In this document: positions 42,781-52,899 of the stretch, piece by piece
Layout: each line of letters starts with the position of its first letter
Numbering within the stretch: position 1 is the first letter of the stretch
From: UBA1422 sp041752735
GTDB taxonomy: Bacteria; Bacillota; Clostridia; Peptostreptococcales; Anaerovoracaceae
Length of the DNA stretch: 64,000 nt
Direction of reading: 5' to 3'
NCBI GenBank assembly: GCA_041752735.1
Contig: JBGSVW010000024.1
Span: forward strand, 1-64,000
Notes under the pieces: model-generated
The model's database searches: none
What the model was told of the DNA's origin: nothing
What the model saw: only the letters and a program-made list of their open reading frames with translations
Position numbers and translations under genes: made by a program

Positions 42781-43879
42781 TTAGGACTGCTTCAGCTTTT
42801 CGTTGATGAAATAGTCCAAATCTCCATCCATCACCCGATCCACGTTGCCTACTTCTGCGCCGGTCCGATGGTCCTTCACCATGGTATATGGGTGAAAGAC
42901 GTAGGATCGTATCTGACTGCCCCAGGTAATCTGGCTAAAGTCTCCCTTCAGTTCTTTGAGGTTGTCTTTATGCTCCTGCAATCGGAGTTCAGTCAGCCGG
43001 GACAGCAGGATTTTCATGGCGACTTCTTTGTTTTGATGTTGTGACCTTTCGTTCTGTACAGAAACCACTACATTGGTGGGAATATGAGTGATTCGGATGG
43101 CGGAATCAGTTTTGTTGACATGCTGTCCACCAGCTCCGCTGCTGCGAAAGGTATCAATACGAAGGTCATCTTCATCAATGTCCACCGTCAGATCTTCATC
43201 TATTTCGGGCATTACATCCACCGACGAAAATGAGGTGTGTCTCCTGCCACCGGCATCAAAAGGAGAAATCCGTACCAAGCGGTGGACTCCTTTTTCGTTT
43301 TTTAGGTAGCCATAGACGTTTTCACCTTCGATTAGCATGGTGGCACTTTTTACACCACCCTCCGTATCTTCCTGCAAGTCCAGAATTTTGATTTTGTAAC
43401 CCTTACGTTCTGCCCATCGGGTATACATCCTGAGTAAAATCTCTGCCCAGTCCTGAGCGTCAGTCCCACCTGAACCAGCATGAATATGCATGATGGCGTT
43501 GTTCTGATCATACTCACCCTTGAGCAAGGTTTTTATACGCAAGGCTTCGGCATACCCCACAACCCTCTGATACATCTCTTCGATTTCGGGCACAACAGAT
43601 TCATCTTGAGTTTCTTCTGCCAGGGTTATTAATGTCGCGATATCTTCCAGTTCCTGCTCCAGTTCCCGGTATTCGCTGAGTTTGTTTTCGATGGCCTTTT
43701 TTTCTTTCAGGAGCTTTTGAGCACTTTCGTGGTCATCCCAAAATTCTTTTCTTTCAGTTTGTTCGTTTATTTTTTTCAGCTCTATTTCTAAGGAAGCCGG
43801 GTCAAAGAGAGTCGCCTGCCTCTTTGAGGCTTTGGCTAAGTGCGGGTAAAGCGTTTTTGATGGCATCTAGTTCTAACAT
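42781..43879 (-). CDS. prfB: Peptide chain release factor 2, with programmed +1 frameshift
   Basis: 365 residues after a +1 shift. The zero frame starts at 43879 (MLELDAIKNALPALSQS, ribosome site AAAAGGAG), runs 25 codons to an in-frame TGA, and the rest starts DPASLEIELKK. The GGQ motif is in SSGAGGQHVNKTDSAI. The release specificity tripeptide of RF2, SPF, is in RISPFDAGG. RF2 reads UGA and UAA, so this shift gives autoregulation. Located between secA and the oadB-like gene. Confidence 0.96.
43801..43807 (-). other. prfB frameshift site CTTTGAC
   Basis: Minus strand CTT TGA C, the classic slippery codon plus UGA found in RF2 genes. The upstream Shine-Dalgarno-like sequence is less obvious than in E. 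coli: GAGGCAGG lies about 10 bases further upstream than the usual spacing. Confidence 0.9.
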
Positions 43880-43904
43880 GATAATCTCCTTTTACACACC
43901 GGGG

Positions 43905-46697
43905 CTATTCTTCCCGGCCATGGCAATGTTTGTATTTTTTACCGCTGCCGCAGGGGCATGGGTCGTTTCTTCCAACTTTCGGCATGTCGCGTCGTATGGT
44001 TTCCTGCTTGCTCTTTCCTCTTTCTGGAATGTGTTGGCGCTGTGGAACACCTTGCTCGTCGCCTTCTCCAATCATGGCAGCTTCTGCCTGACCCGCCATG
44101 TTTTTGGCACTATCGTCGAAGGACTCTTTCAGCCCCTGACCGGCACCTAGAATTTGTTTTCGTTCTGTATTGGTTTGTATAGTAACGTTGTAGCAGAATT
44201 TGACGGTTTCTTCTTTGATGTTTTGAATCATCTCTTCAAACATATCGAAACCTTCCTGCGCATATGCAGCTGCAGGATCTTGCTGCCCCAGTGCCCGTAA
44301 TCCAATGCCGTGTTTCAACTGATCCATGGCATCAATATGATCCATCCACTTATTGTCTACCACGCGGATTAGAATCATTCGTTCCAGTTCTCTCATCCGT
44401 TCAGCGCCCAGCTCTTGTTCCTTTTCTTGGTACAAGGCATCAAAGTCCGATAATACCATTTCTTTCAGGTTTTCGTCTGTCAGGCTATGAATTTCACTTT
44501 CAGTCAACTTGAACCCTTGGAATCGTTCGCAGATTCGCTTTAGATGACCGGTCATGGTATCAAAATCCCATTCCTCCGGGTATTTGGAAGCCAAGGTAAC
44601 AGGTTCCACACATCCAATGACCAACTCTTTGGTCATGTTCATAATGTAATCCCGTAGGTCTTCGCCAAACAAGACTTTTCGTCGTTCTTCGTATACGATT
44701 TCCCGCTGTTTATTCATGACATTGTCATATTGCAACACATATTTTCGGATGGAAAAGTTCCGGGCTTCCACCTTCTTTTGAGCACCTTCAATAGATCGGC
44801 TTACCATGCCGGATTCGATGGCCTCATCTTCTGCAACGCCTAGCCGAGTGACCACACTTTGCATTTTATCTCCACCAAACAAACGCATCAACTCATCTTC
44901 CATGGAAATGCAGAATTGAGTGACTCCCGGATCTCCTTGTCTGCCGGCACGTCCACGAAGCTGATTATCAATACGTCTGGACTCATGCCTCTCTGTACCG
45001 ATTATACATAGTCCGCCCAATGCGATGACCCGCTGTTGCTCGTCGTGTCTTTCTTCTTTATATTTGTTATAGAGTTCTCTGAATTTGGCGCGCGCCTCTA
45101 AAATTGTTGTATCATCTGTAGGAATGTTGGTTGCTGCATAGGCAGTGATTTCATCCGAGAACTCCAGTTTGGCCATATCCGCTTTGGCTTCAAATTCCGG
45201 ATTGCCTCCCAGGATAATGTCCGTACCACGACCAGCCATGTTGGTGGCGATGGTAATGGCACCTTCACGACCTGCTTCAGCGATGATGGCGGCTTCTTTG
45301 TCATGCTGTTTGGCATTTAGCACTTTGTATTCCTTCACGCCTCGTTTACTCAGCAGGTTGGCAATCAGTTCCGAGTTTTCGATGGAGATGGTACCTACAA
45401 GTACCGGCTGCCCGGTATTGTGTACTTCAACAATTTTGTCCACAATGGCTTTATATTTGCCTTTTTCGGAGGCAAATATGGCATCCGCACGGTCGTCACG
45501 AACGATTTCCCGATTGGTGGGGATTTCCAATACGTCCATATTGTAGATGTCAATGAATTCGTCTTCTTCGGTTTTTGCGGTACCGGTCATGCCTGCCAGT
45601 TTCTGATACATTCTGAAATAGTTCTGCAGGGTTACTGTAGCAAGTGTCTTGGACTCGGATCGGACGAAAACGCCTTCTTTGGCTTCGATGGCCTGATGGA
45701 GACCTTCGCCGTACCGTCGTCCAAACATCAGTCGTCCGGTAAATTCATCAACAATAATAATCTCTCCGTCTTTGACGATATAATCTACGTCCCGCTTCAT
45801 AATGTTTCTGGCCTTCAAGGCCTGAAGCACGTGATGATTGACTTCCATGTTTTCGGGATCGGAAAAGTTGTCGACTTTGAAGAAGGTTTCGCATTTGCCG
45901 ACACCCTGCTCCGTCAAAGCAACCTGTTTTTCTTTTTCTTCTACTTCATAGTCGGTCCCCGGTTGAAGGCTCTTGACAAATCGATCCGCTGTGCCATACA
46001 AATCTGTGGACTTGGCTCCCTGACCTGAAATAATCAATGGTGTTCTGGCTTCATCAATTAAAATGGAATCTACCTCGTCAACGATGGCGTAATTTAAATC
46101 CCGTTGCATCATGTCTTCCCGATAGATGACCATGTTGTCGCGAAGATAATCAAAACCGTATTCATTATTTGTGCCATATGTGATATCCGCTTTATAGGCA
46201 TCGCGCCTTGTTTGCTCTGAAATGCCGTGTATGACACAGCCTACAGTCAATCCCAGGAATGTATAAATCTTTCCCATCCACTCCATGTCACGCTTGGCTA
46301 GATAGTCATTGACGGTTACAATATGAACACCCTTCCCTTCCAACGCATTGAGATACGCCGGCAAGGTGGCGACCAAGGTCTTTCCTTCGCCGGTTTTCAT
46401 TTCCGAAATCCTGCCCTGATGAAGAACGATGCCACCGATGATTTGAACATAGAAATGTTTCATACCCAAGGTACGCCATGCCGCTTCCCGACAAACCGCG
46501 AATGCCTCCGGTAAAATGTCGTCAAGGGTTTCTCCATCTAATAGCCGTTGCTTTAGTGCCGGTGTCATGGCTTTAAGCTGGTCATCCGTATATTCCTGCA
46601 TCTGTTGATCCAGCGCGTCTACAGTTTGTGCGATTTTGTCTATTTTTTTAATTTCTTTGGCATTAATATCTCCAAAGATTTTTTCCATAAAACCCAT
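43905..46697 (-). CDS. secA: Preprotein translocase ATPase SecA
   Basis: 930 residues starting MGFMEKIFGD (AAGGGAG upstream). Walker A MKTGEGKTL, the DEAD-like VDEVDSILIDEA, SecA-specific TNMAGRGTDIILGG, and the C-terminal zinc motif CPCGSGKKYKHCH. It drives Sec-dependent protein export. Stop is TAG. Immediately upstream of prfB by 25 bases. Confidence 0.98.
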   Translation of the reverse strand: MGFMEKIFGDINAKEIKKIDKIAQTVDALDQQMQEYTDDQLKAMTPALKQRLLDGETLDDILPEAFAVCREAAWRTLGMKHFYVQIIGGIVLHQGRISEMKTGEGKTLVATLPAYLNALEGKGVHIVTVNDYLAKRDMEWMGKIYTFLGLTVGCVIHGISEQTRRDAYKADITYGTNNEYGFDYLRDNMVIYREDMMQRDLNYAIVDEVDSILIDEARTPLIISGQGAKSTDLYGTADRFVKSLQPGTDYEVEEKEKQVALTEQGVGKCETFFKVDNFSDPENMEVNHHVLQALKARNIMKRDVDYIVKDGEIIIVDEFTGRLMFGRRYGEGLHQAIEAKEGVFVRSESKTLATVTLQNYFRMYQKLAGMTGTAKTEEDEFIDIYNMDVLEIPTNREIVRDDRADAIFASEKGKYKAIVDKIVEVHNTGQPVLVGTISIENSELIANLLSKRGVKEYKVLNAKQHDKEAAIIAEAGREGAITIATNMAGRGTDIILGGNPEFEAKADMAKLEFSDEITAYAATNIPTDDTTILEARAKFRELYNKYKEERHDEQQRVIALGGLCIIGTERHESRRIDNQLRGRAGRQGDPGVTQFCISMEDELMRLFGGDKMQSVVTRLGVAEDEAIESGMVSRSIEGAQKKVEARNFSIRKYVLQYDNVMNKQREIVYEERRKVLFGEDLRDYIMNMTKELVIGCVEPVTLASKYPEEWDFDTMTGHLKRICERFQGFKLTESEIHSLTDENLKEMVLSDFDALYQEKEQELGAERMRELERMILIRVVDNKWMDHIDAMDQLKHGIGLRALGQQDPAAAYAQEGFDMFEEMIQNIKEETVKFCYNVTIQTNTERKQILGAGQGLKESFDDSAKNMAGQAEAAMIGEGDEQGVPQRQHIPERGKSKQETIRRDMPKVGRNDPCPCGSGKKYKHCHGREE

Positions 46698-46762
46698 TTG
46701 GTCTTCTCCCTTCATGCTTCCACGTGGCAGCCCAGTGCCGCCTTGGTCTTTTCATGTTGCCG

Positions 46763-48025
46763 TTATTCTTCTGGCAGTGATTCCACCGTCAGGTTGATTT
46801 CAATTGCTTTTTTGCCATTGGCTTTGGTTACACGACCCTTTAGCCGTTTAAAGTCAGCAGTGTATTCAAAGGTATCCCCCTTTTCGGGCAATTTGTCCAA
46901 ACAAAGTACCACCCAACCGTTGACGGTGTTGGCGTCCACTTCCTCTTCAATCCCAAAATAATCGAAGACGTTATCCAAATTGGCATTGCACATGACACGG
47001 TACGTTCCGTTCTGTAACTCCGTAACTTGCTGGGACATCACAACATCATGTTCGTCATAAATTTCTCCCACCAGCTCTTCAATAATATCTTCCATAGTGA
47101 CAAGACCTTCTGTGCCACCATATTCATCAACAATGATGGCCATATGACTTTTCATCTGCTGTAGCTTTCGGAGCAAAGTTGCAAGTCGCATGCTACCCGC
47201 CACAAAGGCCACTGGTTTGACAAAGTCGGATATTGAATTGTCTTTGCCATAAATATAGTTGTGAAAATCCTTTTGATTGAGAACGCCTAAAATTTCGTCT
47301 AGGTCATCATCGTATACCGGCAATCTGGAAAAGCCGGTACTCCGAAAAATTTCATCCACTTCCTCATTGGTCATGTCAATATCGATGGCTTCCATGTCCA
47401 CCCTTGGAGTCAATACATCAATGGCCACCAGATCATTGAATTCGATGGCATTTTGGATGAGTTCGCTTTGCCCTTCATCGATGCCACCATCAGTCTCCGC
47501 TTCTTCCACCATGGTCATCAGTTCATCTTCGGTAATTTTGTGATGGCCCGAGACTTTGAAAATCTTGAATGAGGCTTTCTTTAGTGCCGCGAAAAAAAAG
47601 GTGATGGGTGTCATAATCACCATGATTGCTTGGATGATTGGTGCTACGAACATGCTGTACTTCTCGGGAATCTCTTTCGCTACCGTTTTGGGAGTGATTT
47701 CTCCAAAAATTAGGATGACTACGGTACTGAAAATCGTTGCAATCGTGGGGCCATAATCTCCATACAAGTTAATGAACAGGACAGTCGCAATGGATGTTGC
47801 TGCGATATTCACCACATTGTTGGCAATCAGGATAGTAGACAGTAAATTGTCATATTGTTCCGAGAGCTTGACCACCCGTCTGGCCTTATGGTTGCCATCA
47901 TTGGCAAGGTTTTTAATTTTAATTCGATTAATTGAAGTAAACGCAGTTTCTGTGGCTGAAAAAAAAGCTGATAGTACCATCAGAAACAATATGGCTATGG
48001 CCGCAGTTGTACTGTGACTTTCCAT
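46763..48025 (-). CDS. Hemolysin/CorC (CNNM, DUF21-CBS) family membrane protein
   Basis: 420 residues: DUF21 membrane domain (about 1-190) with SAFFSATETAFTSI, two CBS domains (about 205-330) and a CorC_HlyC C-terminal domain (about 345-420). Members affect magnesium or cobalt transport. Upstream is a 330-base intergenic region; downstream is secA, about 65 bases away. Confidence 0.92.
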   Translation of the reverse strand: MESHSTTAAIAILFLMVLSAFFSATETAFTSINRIKIKNLANDGNHKARRVVKLSEQYDNLLSTILIANNVVNIAATSIATVLFINLYGDYGPTIATIFSTVVILIFGEITPKTVAKEIPEKYSMFVAPIIQAIMVIMTPITFFFAALKKASFKIFKVSGHHKITEDELMTMVEEAETDGGIDEGQSELIQNAIEFNDLVAIDVLTPRVDMEAIDIDMTNEEVDEIFRSTGFSRLPVYDDDLDEILGVLNQKDFHNYIYGKDNSISDFVKPVAFVAGSMRLATLLRKLQQMKSHMAIIVDEYGGTEGLVTMEDIIEELVGEIYDEHDVVMSQQVTELQNGTYRVMCNANLDNVFDYFGIEEEVDANTVNGWVVLCLDKLPEKGDTFEYTADFKRLKGRVTKANGKKAIEINLTVESLPEE

Positions 48026-48123
48026 GAATAGATTCCTCCTATTGGTTTCTGCCTTCCGGAATACCCGGTAACAAAGACAGATTTGTAGAGATAATTATAC
48101 CCTATTTGTAGCCAGATGTAAAA

Positions 48124-48168
48124 CAGAAGTAGACTGCCAAGCCATGTCGGCCCGACAGTCTACCTCTG
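48124..48168 (-). terminator. Terminator of the acyl-CoA synthetase operon
   Basis: Stem CAGAAGTAGACTG / CAGTCTACCTCTG (12 of 13 paired) with a 19-base loop containing a smaller hairpin, then TTTT on the minus strand. Confidence 0.6.
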
Positions 48169-48362
48169 GTATAAATGGATAGGGCTGAGGGTTTGATCTT
48201 GTTTATCACGCCCCCCAGAGCAAAATAAACTGATCGGTTTTGTTTTAGCATATATGCATAATGCATATTTAGTTCATGTTTGAATTATACGCTTCGTTAT
48301 TACTTTTGTCAAATATAAATTTAAAAATTATTGATATTTATCGGCTCATTATGTTTTTGGAA
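48169..48362. other. AT-rich intergenic stretch
   Basis: Contains ATATATGCATAATGCATAT and a G/C-rich run GCCCCCCAGAG near 48209. It may hold read-through RNA of the synthetase gene and promoter parts; I see no aptamer structure I can support. Confidence 0.35.
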
Positions 48363-50084
48363 TTAGTTGACCATCGAAGCTTGTATTTTAGCTACCTCCT
48401 GGGCTTCCAGCACCGTATAGGCTACCTTTCCCACCAGGGTTTGCGGTAGCCGTTCCATATACTCAAACTCATATGGCATGGCATAGTGCGCAATATTCCG
48501 GTTACAATGTTGATATATGGAATCCCGCACCTCGTCGGTCAGCTCAACATCCGGCTTCAGCACGACAAAAGCTTTGACCTTCTGCATTTTGTATGGGTCA
48601 GGCACACCAATGACTGAGCTCATGAGCACCGCCTCATGTCCGTCAATGATATTCTCCAGTTGGGATGGATAAATGGAATATCCGGATGAAATAATCATCC
48701 TCTTCAGCCGTTGCTTGAAGTGGATAAAACCTTCAGAATCCATAACACCTAGGTCTCCTGTGTGTAGCCAGAGTCTTCCGTCTTCATGCATCTGAAGCGT
48801 GGATTCAGTTTCCGAAGGGCTGTTGAGATAGCCAATCATGACGGTAGGTCCACTGATGCAGATTTCCCCCTCATCTCCATAAGGCACTTCAATCTTGGTG
48901 CTGGCCTTGACAATTTTATAATAGGTATCCGGGAAAGGAATTCCGATGCTACCTTCTTTGTAAAAGTCCTTGGGCGTCAGACAACTGGCGGTGACACACT
49001 CGGTCAGACCGTAGCCCTCCCGTAGCTGCACTTGAGCGCCATGATCCCTTAGGAAAGCATCGACTTTTTTCTTTAATTCCACCGACAAGGTGTCTCCACC
49101 GGAAAACACACCGATGAGACATGCTAAGTCAACCCCCTCCATTCGTCGATTACGCAACAGCGCTTCAAACAAAGTGGGGACGCCGGCAATGTAATTGGGC
49201 TGTACAGTTTTCAGCAAATTTGCATAGGTATCCACGCTGAACTGGGGTACCAGATGGCAACAACCACCAATGATCAGAAAAGTGTGTATGCCAATACCGA
49301 ACCCAAAACCATGGAAAATCGGCATGATGGAAAGCATCTTCTGGCCGGGTCGCAGGGTTTCCCCCGCCGCCTCTGTTTGCATAGCCAGTGCATTGAAATT
49401 CAAATTAGAAAGCAAAATACCCTTGGTGATTCCCGACGTACCACCGCTATATAAAATGGCTGCCGGATCTTTGCCTTTGTTATGGACAGCGTAGCTCCCT
49501 CTCCATGAAGCCCCCATGTCCATGAAGTCCACCCATTTCACAACGGGTTCGCCTTTCCCTATCTTTGCAATTTTCCTTCCTTTGGTGGCTTTGAATCCCA
49601 AGCTTTTCACGAAGGATAACTCCGATGCAATGGAGGCGGTAATAATATACTTCAGATGCGGAGTTTTGCTCCGAACCGACGCTACCTTTGGATAAAATGC
49701 ATCCAGAACCAACATACCCTTGCTTTCGGAAAGATTCAGATAAAACTCAATCTCGCCTTCCGACGATAAGGGATGCACCATATTGGGAATCCCACCCATC
49801 ATATTCAAGGCGTAAAACATAATGATTCCCTGTGGCGTATTGGGCATGCAAATCGTCACCTTGTCCCCGGGCTCAATTCCAAGGGCACGCAGCGCTTTGG
49901 CGCATTGGTGGATTTTCTCGAGAAAACCTTTGTAGGTTACCGTTTTGCCCAGGAAGTCGTAGGCAATCAGATCAGGGTACGCTACGGCATTTTTCTCAAT
50001 TAAGTCAACCATGGAAAGGTCGGGATAATCAAGGTGCGTAGGCACCTGCCCATAGGATGAAATCCAAGGTGTTTTGATACTCAT
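48363..50084 (-). CDS. AMP-dependent acyl-CoA synthetase/ligase
   Basis: 573 residues starting MSIKTPWISS, 7 bases after GGGGAG. Adenylation motifs: LYSGGTSGITKGILLSN (P-loop), YGLTEC and HTGDLGVMD with GYSIYPSQLENII. It activates a carboxylic acid to its acyl-AMP and CoA ester. Resembles medium/long-chain fatty acid:CoA ligases. It follows the E2-like acyltransferase gene by 16 bases, so the acyl-CoA may be handed to that protein. Confidence 0.92.
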   Translation of the reverse strand: MSIKTPWISSYGQVPTHLDYPDLSMVDLIEKNAVAYPDLIAYDFLGKTVTYKGFLEKIHQCAKALRALGIEPGDKVTICMPNTPQGIIMFYALNMMGGIPNMVHPLSSEGEIEFYLNLSESKGMLVLDAFYPKVASVRSKTPHLKYIITASIASELSFVKSLGFKATKGRKIAKIGKGEPVVKWVDFMDMGASWRGSYAVHNKGKDPAAILYSGGTSGITKGILLSNLNFNALAMQTEAAGETLRPGQKMLSIMPIFHGFGFGIGIHTFLIIGGCCHLVPQFSVDTYANLLKTVQPNYIAGVPTLFEALLRNRRMEGVDLACLIGVFSGGDTLSVELKKKVDAFLRDHGAQVQLREGYGLTECVTASCLTPKDFYKEGSIGIPFPDTYYKIVKASTKIEVPYGDEGEICISGPTVMIGYLNSPSETESTLQMHEDGRLWLHTGDLGVMDSEGFIHFKQRLKRMIISSGYSIYPSQLENIIDGHEAVLMSSVIGVPDPYKMQKVKAFVVLKPDVELTDEVRDSIYQHCNRNIAHYAMPYEFEYMERLPQTLVGKVAYTVLEAQEVAKIQASMVN

Positions 50085-50100
50085 ACTCATTCTCCCCGGC

Positions 50101-50979
50101 TTATTCGCCGTCATATCCGATTGATTCTTTGAGCGGTGCTTCTAGCATCTTTGGATGCTCAATAATATACCTCATTATTTTCATTGATTTGGCAAAATAG
50201 AATCCATCTGCGATTCGTTCGTCCACGTTAATTCCAAAGTTCACCACATCCCGAATGGTTAAGATGCCATCTCTTCCTAGCACTTGTTCTTTATGTATTT
50301 CACCGATGGTCATCATAATGGAATTGGTCCCGTAATTGTTTAGATGATGATAGGTGGCGTCTGCCTGAATGCTTCCCAGGTTGGAAAGCAGCACTGATAC
50401 AAAATTGGTGTCGCCATCCGTCATAAACTGTGGCATTAATCCGTAAAAGTCCAGCATCCGGAAACATCGCATGGCGAAACGTTGTACGAAGCGAGGAAGT
50501 CTGGCAAAAAAATTGATGGTGGCGTCCAGTTCGCTTTTTCCGCTTTCCCGAAGTTCCTTGGTTTCTCCAAGTATCTTTTGACTGATGTCTTCCAACGTCG
50601 TTTCTCCGTCAACCTTCATGGTCAGGAGCAACTCTTCAGCGTGATCGCTAAACTGCCTCTTCACTACAAATGCGAAGGTCAGTTCTTTTCGTTGGTACAT
50701 TCTACGTCCTGCCACAAATCGGTTCAACATCTCCCGATGATAGAGGGTTTTGGCAATAGCTGCCACGAAAACGTGGAAGGCCTTGGTTTGAATAGTTGGA
50801 TTGCCGCTGTTTCGGTCCGCCACAAGCTTCAATAATTCTGTGACGTCGAACTGTTCTTTGCTATAAACCTCCGCTTCAATCCGGTTGGGAATCAGGTGCA
50901 TCATCACCGCATGAAATCCATCAATTTCACGAATCCATCGTCCGTCCCTGCGGTCGCCTCTTCTCTTTTTGTCTGTCAT
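50101..50979 (-). CDS. Stand-alone 2-oxoacid dehydrogenase E2-like acyltransferase domain without catalytic His
   Basis: 292 residues starting MTDKKRRGD (GAGGAG upstream). It has the catalytic fold of E2/chloramphenicol acetyltransferase but no lipoyl or peripheral-subunit domain. The usual HRVVDG active-site motif reads ERIADGF (in NFGINVDERIADGFYFA), so the catalytic His is replaced. It precedes the acyl-CoA synthetase in an operon. It may be an acyltransferase with altered chemistry, or a structural/binding homologue. Confidence 0.8.
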   Translation of the reverse strand: MTDKKRRGDRRDGRWIREIDGFHAVMMHLIPNRIEAEVYSKEQFDVTELLKLVADRNSGNPTIQTKAFHVFVAAIAKTLYHREMLNRFVAGRRMYQRKELTFAFVVKRQFSDHAEELLLTMKVDGETTLEDISQKILGETKELRESGKSELDATINFFARLPRFVQRFAMRCFRMLDFYGLMPQFMTDGDTNFVSVLLSNLGSIQADATYHHLNNYGTNSIMMTIGEIHKEQVLGRDGILTIRDVVNFGINVDERIADGFYFAKSMKIMRYIIEHPKMLEAPLKESIGYDGE

Positions 50980-51063
50980 CTTCGCGCTCCTCAACAAGCA
51001 AGCTATTGCTATCATTCTACTAATGTAAACAATGTACTAATTATATGTATTTTACAAGCTGTT

Positions 51064-51092
51064 TTCAATAAATACTTTCCTTGTGATATAAT
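51064..51092 (+). promoter_or_regulatory. Probable promoter of the FHA-FtsW/PBP operon
   Basis: TATAAT at 51087-51092 with TTCAAT 17 bases upstream, 22 bases before the start codon, with GGAGG between. Confidence 0.55.
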
Positions 51093-51114
51093 ATCAACGT
51101 TGGAGGTTTGTAGC

Positions 51115-52899
51115 ATGGGACTGATTGAATCAATCAATGAAGCAGGAATCCCTTTGATGGTAAAACTTTCGGGGATTTTTCATGATAGCGATGCTTTTTC
51201 GGAAACATACACCACTGTTGCCAGGTGGGTTTTTGTCGTACTGGCGCTTTTTGTTATCATCAAATCCATCCGCTCTTTGTGGGCTGCAAGGGGGACTTCT
51301 GAAATATGGGCCTACCTGATTTTGCCCGATGGAACTCACACGCCGCTGACCCATTGGGAAAGTGTGATAGGGCGATCCAAAAGCGCAGATGTGGTTGTCG
51401 ATCTTATGACCGTTTCCCGCAATCATGGCCTTTTGATCCGAGAGGAACAAGGAACATGGCGTTATAACGATCTGGGTTCCAGTGGTGGATCACAGATCAA
51501 TGGAAACACAGTCTATAAGTCTACACCTGTTGAAGCCGGTGATACCATTTCCCTTGCCGGTGCAGAGTGTTTGTTTATTCCTGCAAGTCTGGAAGAACGG
51601 TTGGACAATCTGGATGCAAGGCGAAAGACTTCTTTTGTATCGTCACCTTTATCCTCTCTTTTAGCTTTATCCCTTTTCCAAGTTATGCTTTGCTTGCAGC
51701 TGATTGTTGCCGAGGGAGAGACCTTGCCAATTTCAGTGATTGTAGGAATTCTTGGACTAACCGTCATCATGTGGACATTCTGGTCTATCTTGCGCATGAT
51801 GCAACTACGGCATTTTGAAATCGAAACCATTGCGTTTTTTCTGTGTACTTTAAATCTTGCTGTCACAGCCTCTTCCTCTCCGGATGAGGTGATTAAACAA
51901 TTGATTGCTATCATACTCGGGGTGAGCCTTTTCTTTGGAATGTGCTTATATCTTCGAGATTTGAACCGCACACTGTGGGTAAGACGAATACTGGTATTTG
52001 GCAGTGTCCTGTTATTATTGATTAATTTGGTATTTGGAACCCTGACCTATGGCTCCACCAATTGGGTTAGTCTGGGTGGATTTTCGTTCCAGCCTTCTGA
52101 GTTTGTAAAAATTGCCTTTATTTTCATTGGTTCAGCTACTCTGGAAGAGCTTTACCAAAAGAAGAATTTAGGATTGTTCATGGTTTTTTCACTGTTCTGC
52201 TTGGGATGCCTGGCGGTGATGGGTGACTTCGGCACGGCGGCCATTTTCTTTGTCACCTATTTGGTGATTTCATTCCTGCGAAGCGGAGAGTTCTCAAAGT
52301 TATTCCTGACCGTGGGAGGTGCGCTGGGTGCCGGTCTAATGATTTTACGGTTCAAGCCTTACATCGCAACACGCTTTGAGACCTGGGGAAATGCTTGGGA
52401 ATACGCAGATGCAGGGGGATTTCAGCAAACCCGCACCATGACAGCGAGCGCCAGTGGCGGTCTTCTAGGCGTTGGCAGCGGCGAAGGATGGCTGCATAAT
52501 GTTTTTGCAGCGGATACGGATTTGGTTTTTGGTATGCTCTGCGAAGAATGGGGGCTTATCATTGCTGTACTGGCAGTGCTTTCCATCTTTGCTCTTGGTG
52601 TTTTTGCATACCGGTCTATCCTTTCCGGTCGCTCATCGTTTTATACCATTGCGGCCTGCTCGGCTACGTCACTGTTTGCCTTTCAGACCATGCTCAATGT
52701 TTTCGGTTCCGTCGATTTGTTTCCTCTCACCGGTGTAACCTTCCCCTTTGTTTCAAACGGTGGCAGTAGCATGATGGCCTCCTGGGGCTTATTGGCCTTC
52801 CTAAAGGCGGCGGATACCAGACAAGATGCCAGCATAGCAGTAAAGGCTGTGGATATAAAAGTCATGGATCGAGACGAATTGGAAGGAGGCACTTTATGA
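51115..52899 (+). CDS. FHA-domain FtsW/RodA/SpoVE family protein
   Basis: 594 residues. After an N-terminal membrane segment (about 35-60) there is an FHA domain (about 75-135; IGRSKSADVVVD and VSRNHGLLIREEQGTWRYNDLGSSGGSQING), then a SEDS polysaccharide polymerase with about ten hydrophobic segments (GGFSFQPSEFVKIAFIFIGS, the conserved PLTGVTFPFVSNGGSSMMAS). SEDS enzymes polymerise peptidoglycan with a partner PBP. The FHA domain binds phosphothreonine, linking the enzyme to Ser/Thr kinase control. Start set by GGAGG at 51102. Overlaps the PBP gene by ATGA. Confidence 0.93.
   Translation: MGLIESINEAGIPLMVKLSGIFHDSDAFSETYTTVARWVFVVLALFVIIKSIRSLWAARGTSEIWAYLILPDGTHTPLTHWESVIGRSKSADVVVDLMTVSRNHGLLIREEQGTWRYNDLGSSGGSQINGNTVYKSTPVEAGDTISLAGAECLFIPASLEERLDNLDARRKTSFVSSPLSSLLALSLFQVMLCLQLIVAEGETLPISVIVGILGLTVIMWTFWSILRMMQLRHFEIETIAFFLCTLNLAVTASSSPDEVIKQLIAIILGVSLFFGMCLYLRDLNRTLWVRRILVFGSVLLLLINLVFGTLTYGSTNWVSLGGFSFQPSEFVKIAFIFIGSATLEELYQKKNLGLFMVFSLFCLGCLAVMGDFGTAAIFFVTYLVISFLRSGEFSKLFLTVGGALGAGLMILRFKPYIATRFETWGNAWEYADAGGFQQTRTMTASASGGLLGVGSGEGWLHNVFAADTDLVFGMLCEEWGLIIAVLAVLSIFALGVFAYRSILSGRSSFYTIAACSATSLFAFQTMLNVFGSVDLFPLTGVTFPFVSNGGSSMMASWGLLAFLKAADTRQDASIAVKAVDIKVMDRDELEGGTL

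Noticed and set aside
48026..48362. Possible metal riboswitch upstream of the CorC-like gene
   Set aside because: I could not assign the conserved core of a magnesium or manganese aptamer; the visible hairpin is better explained as the terminator of the upstream operon.
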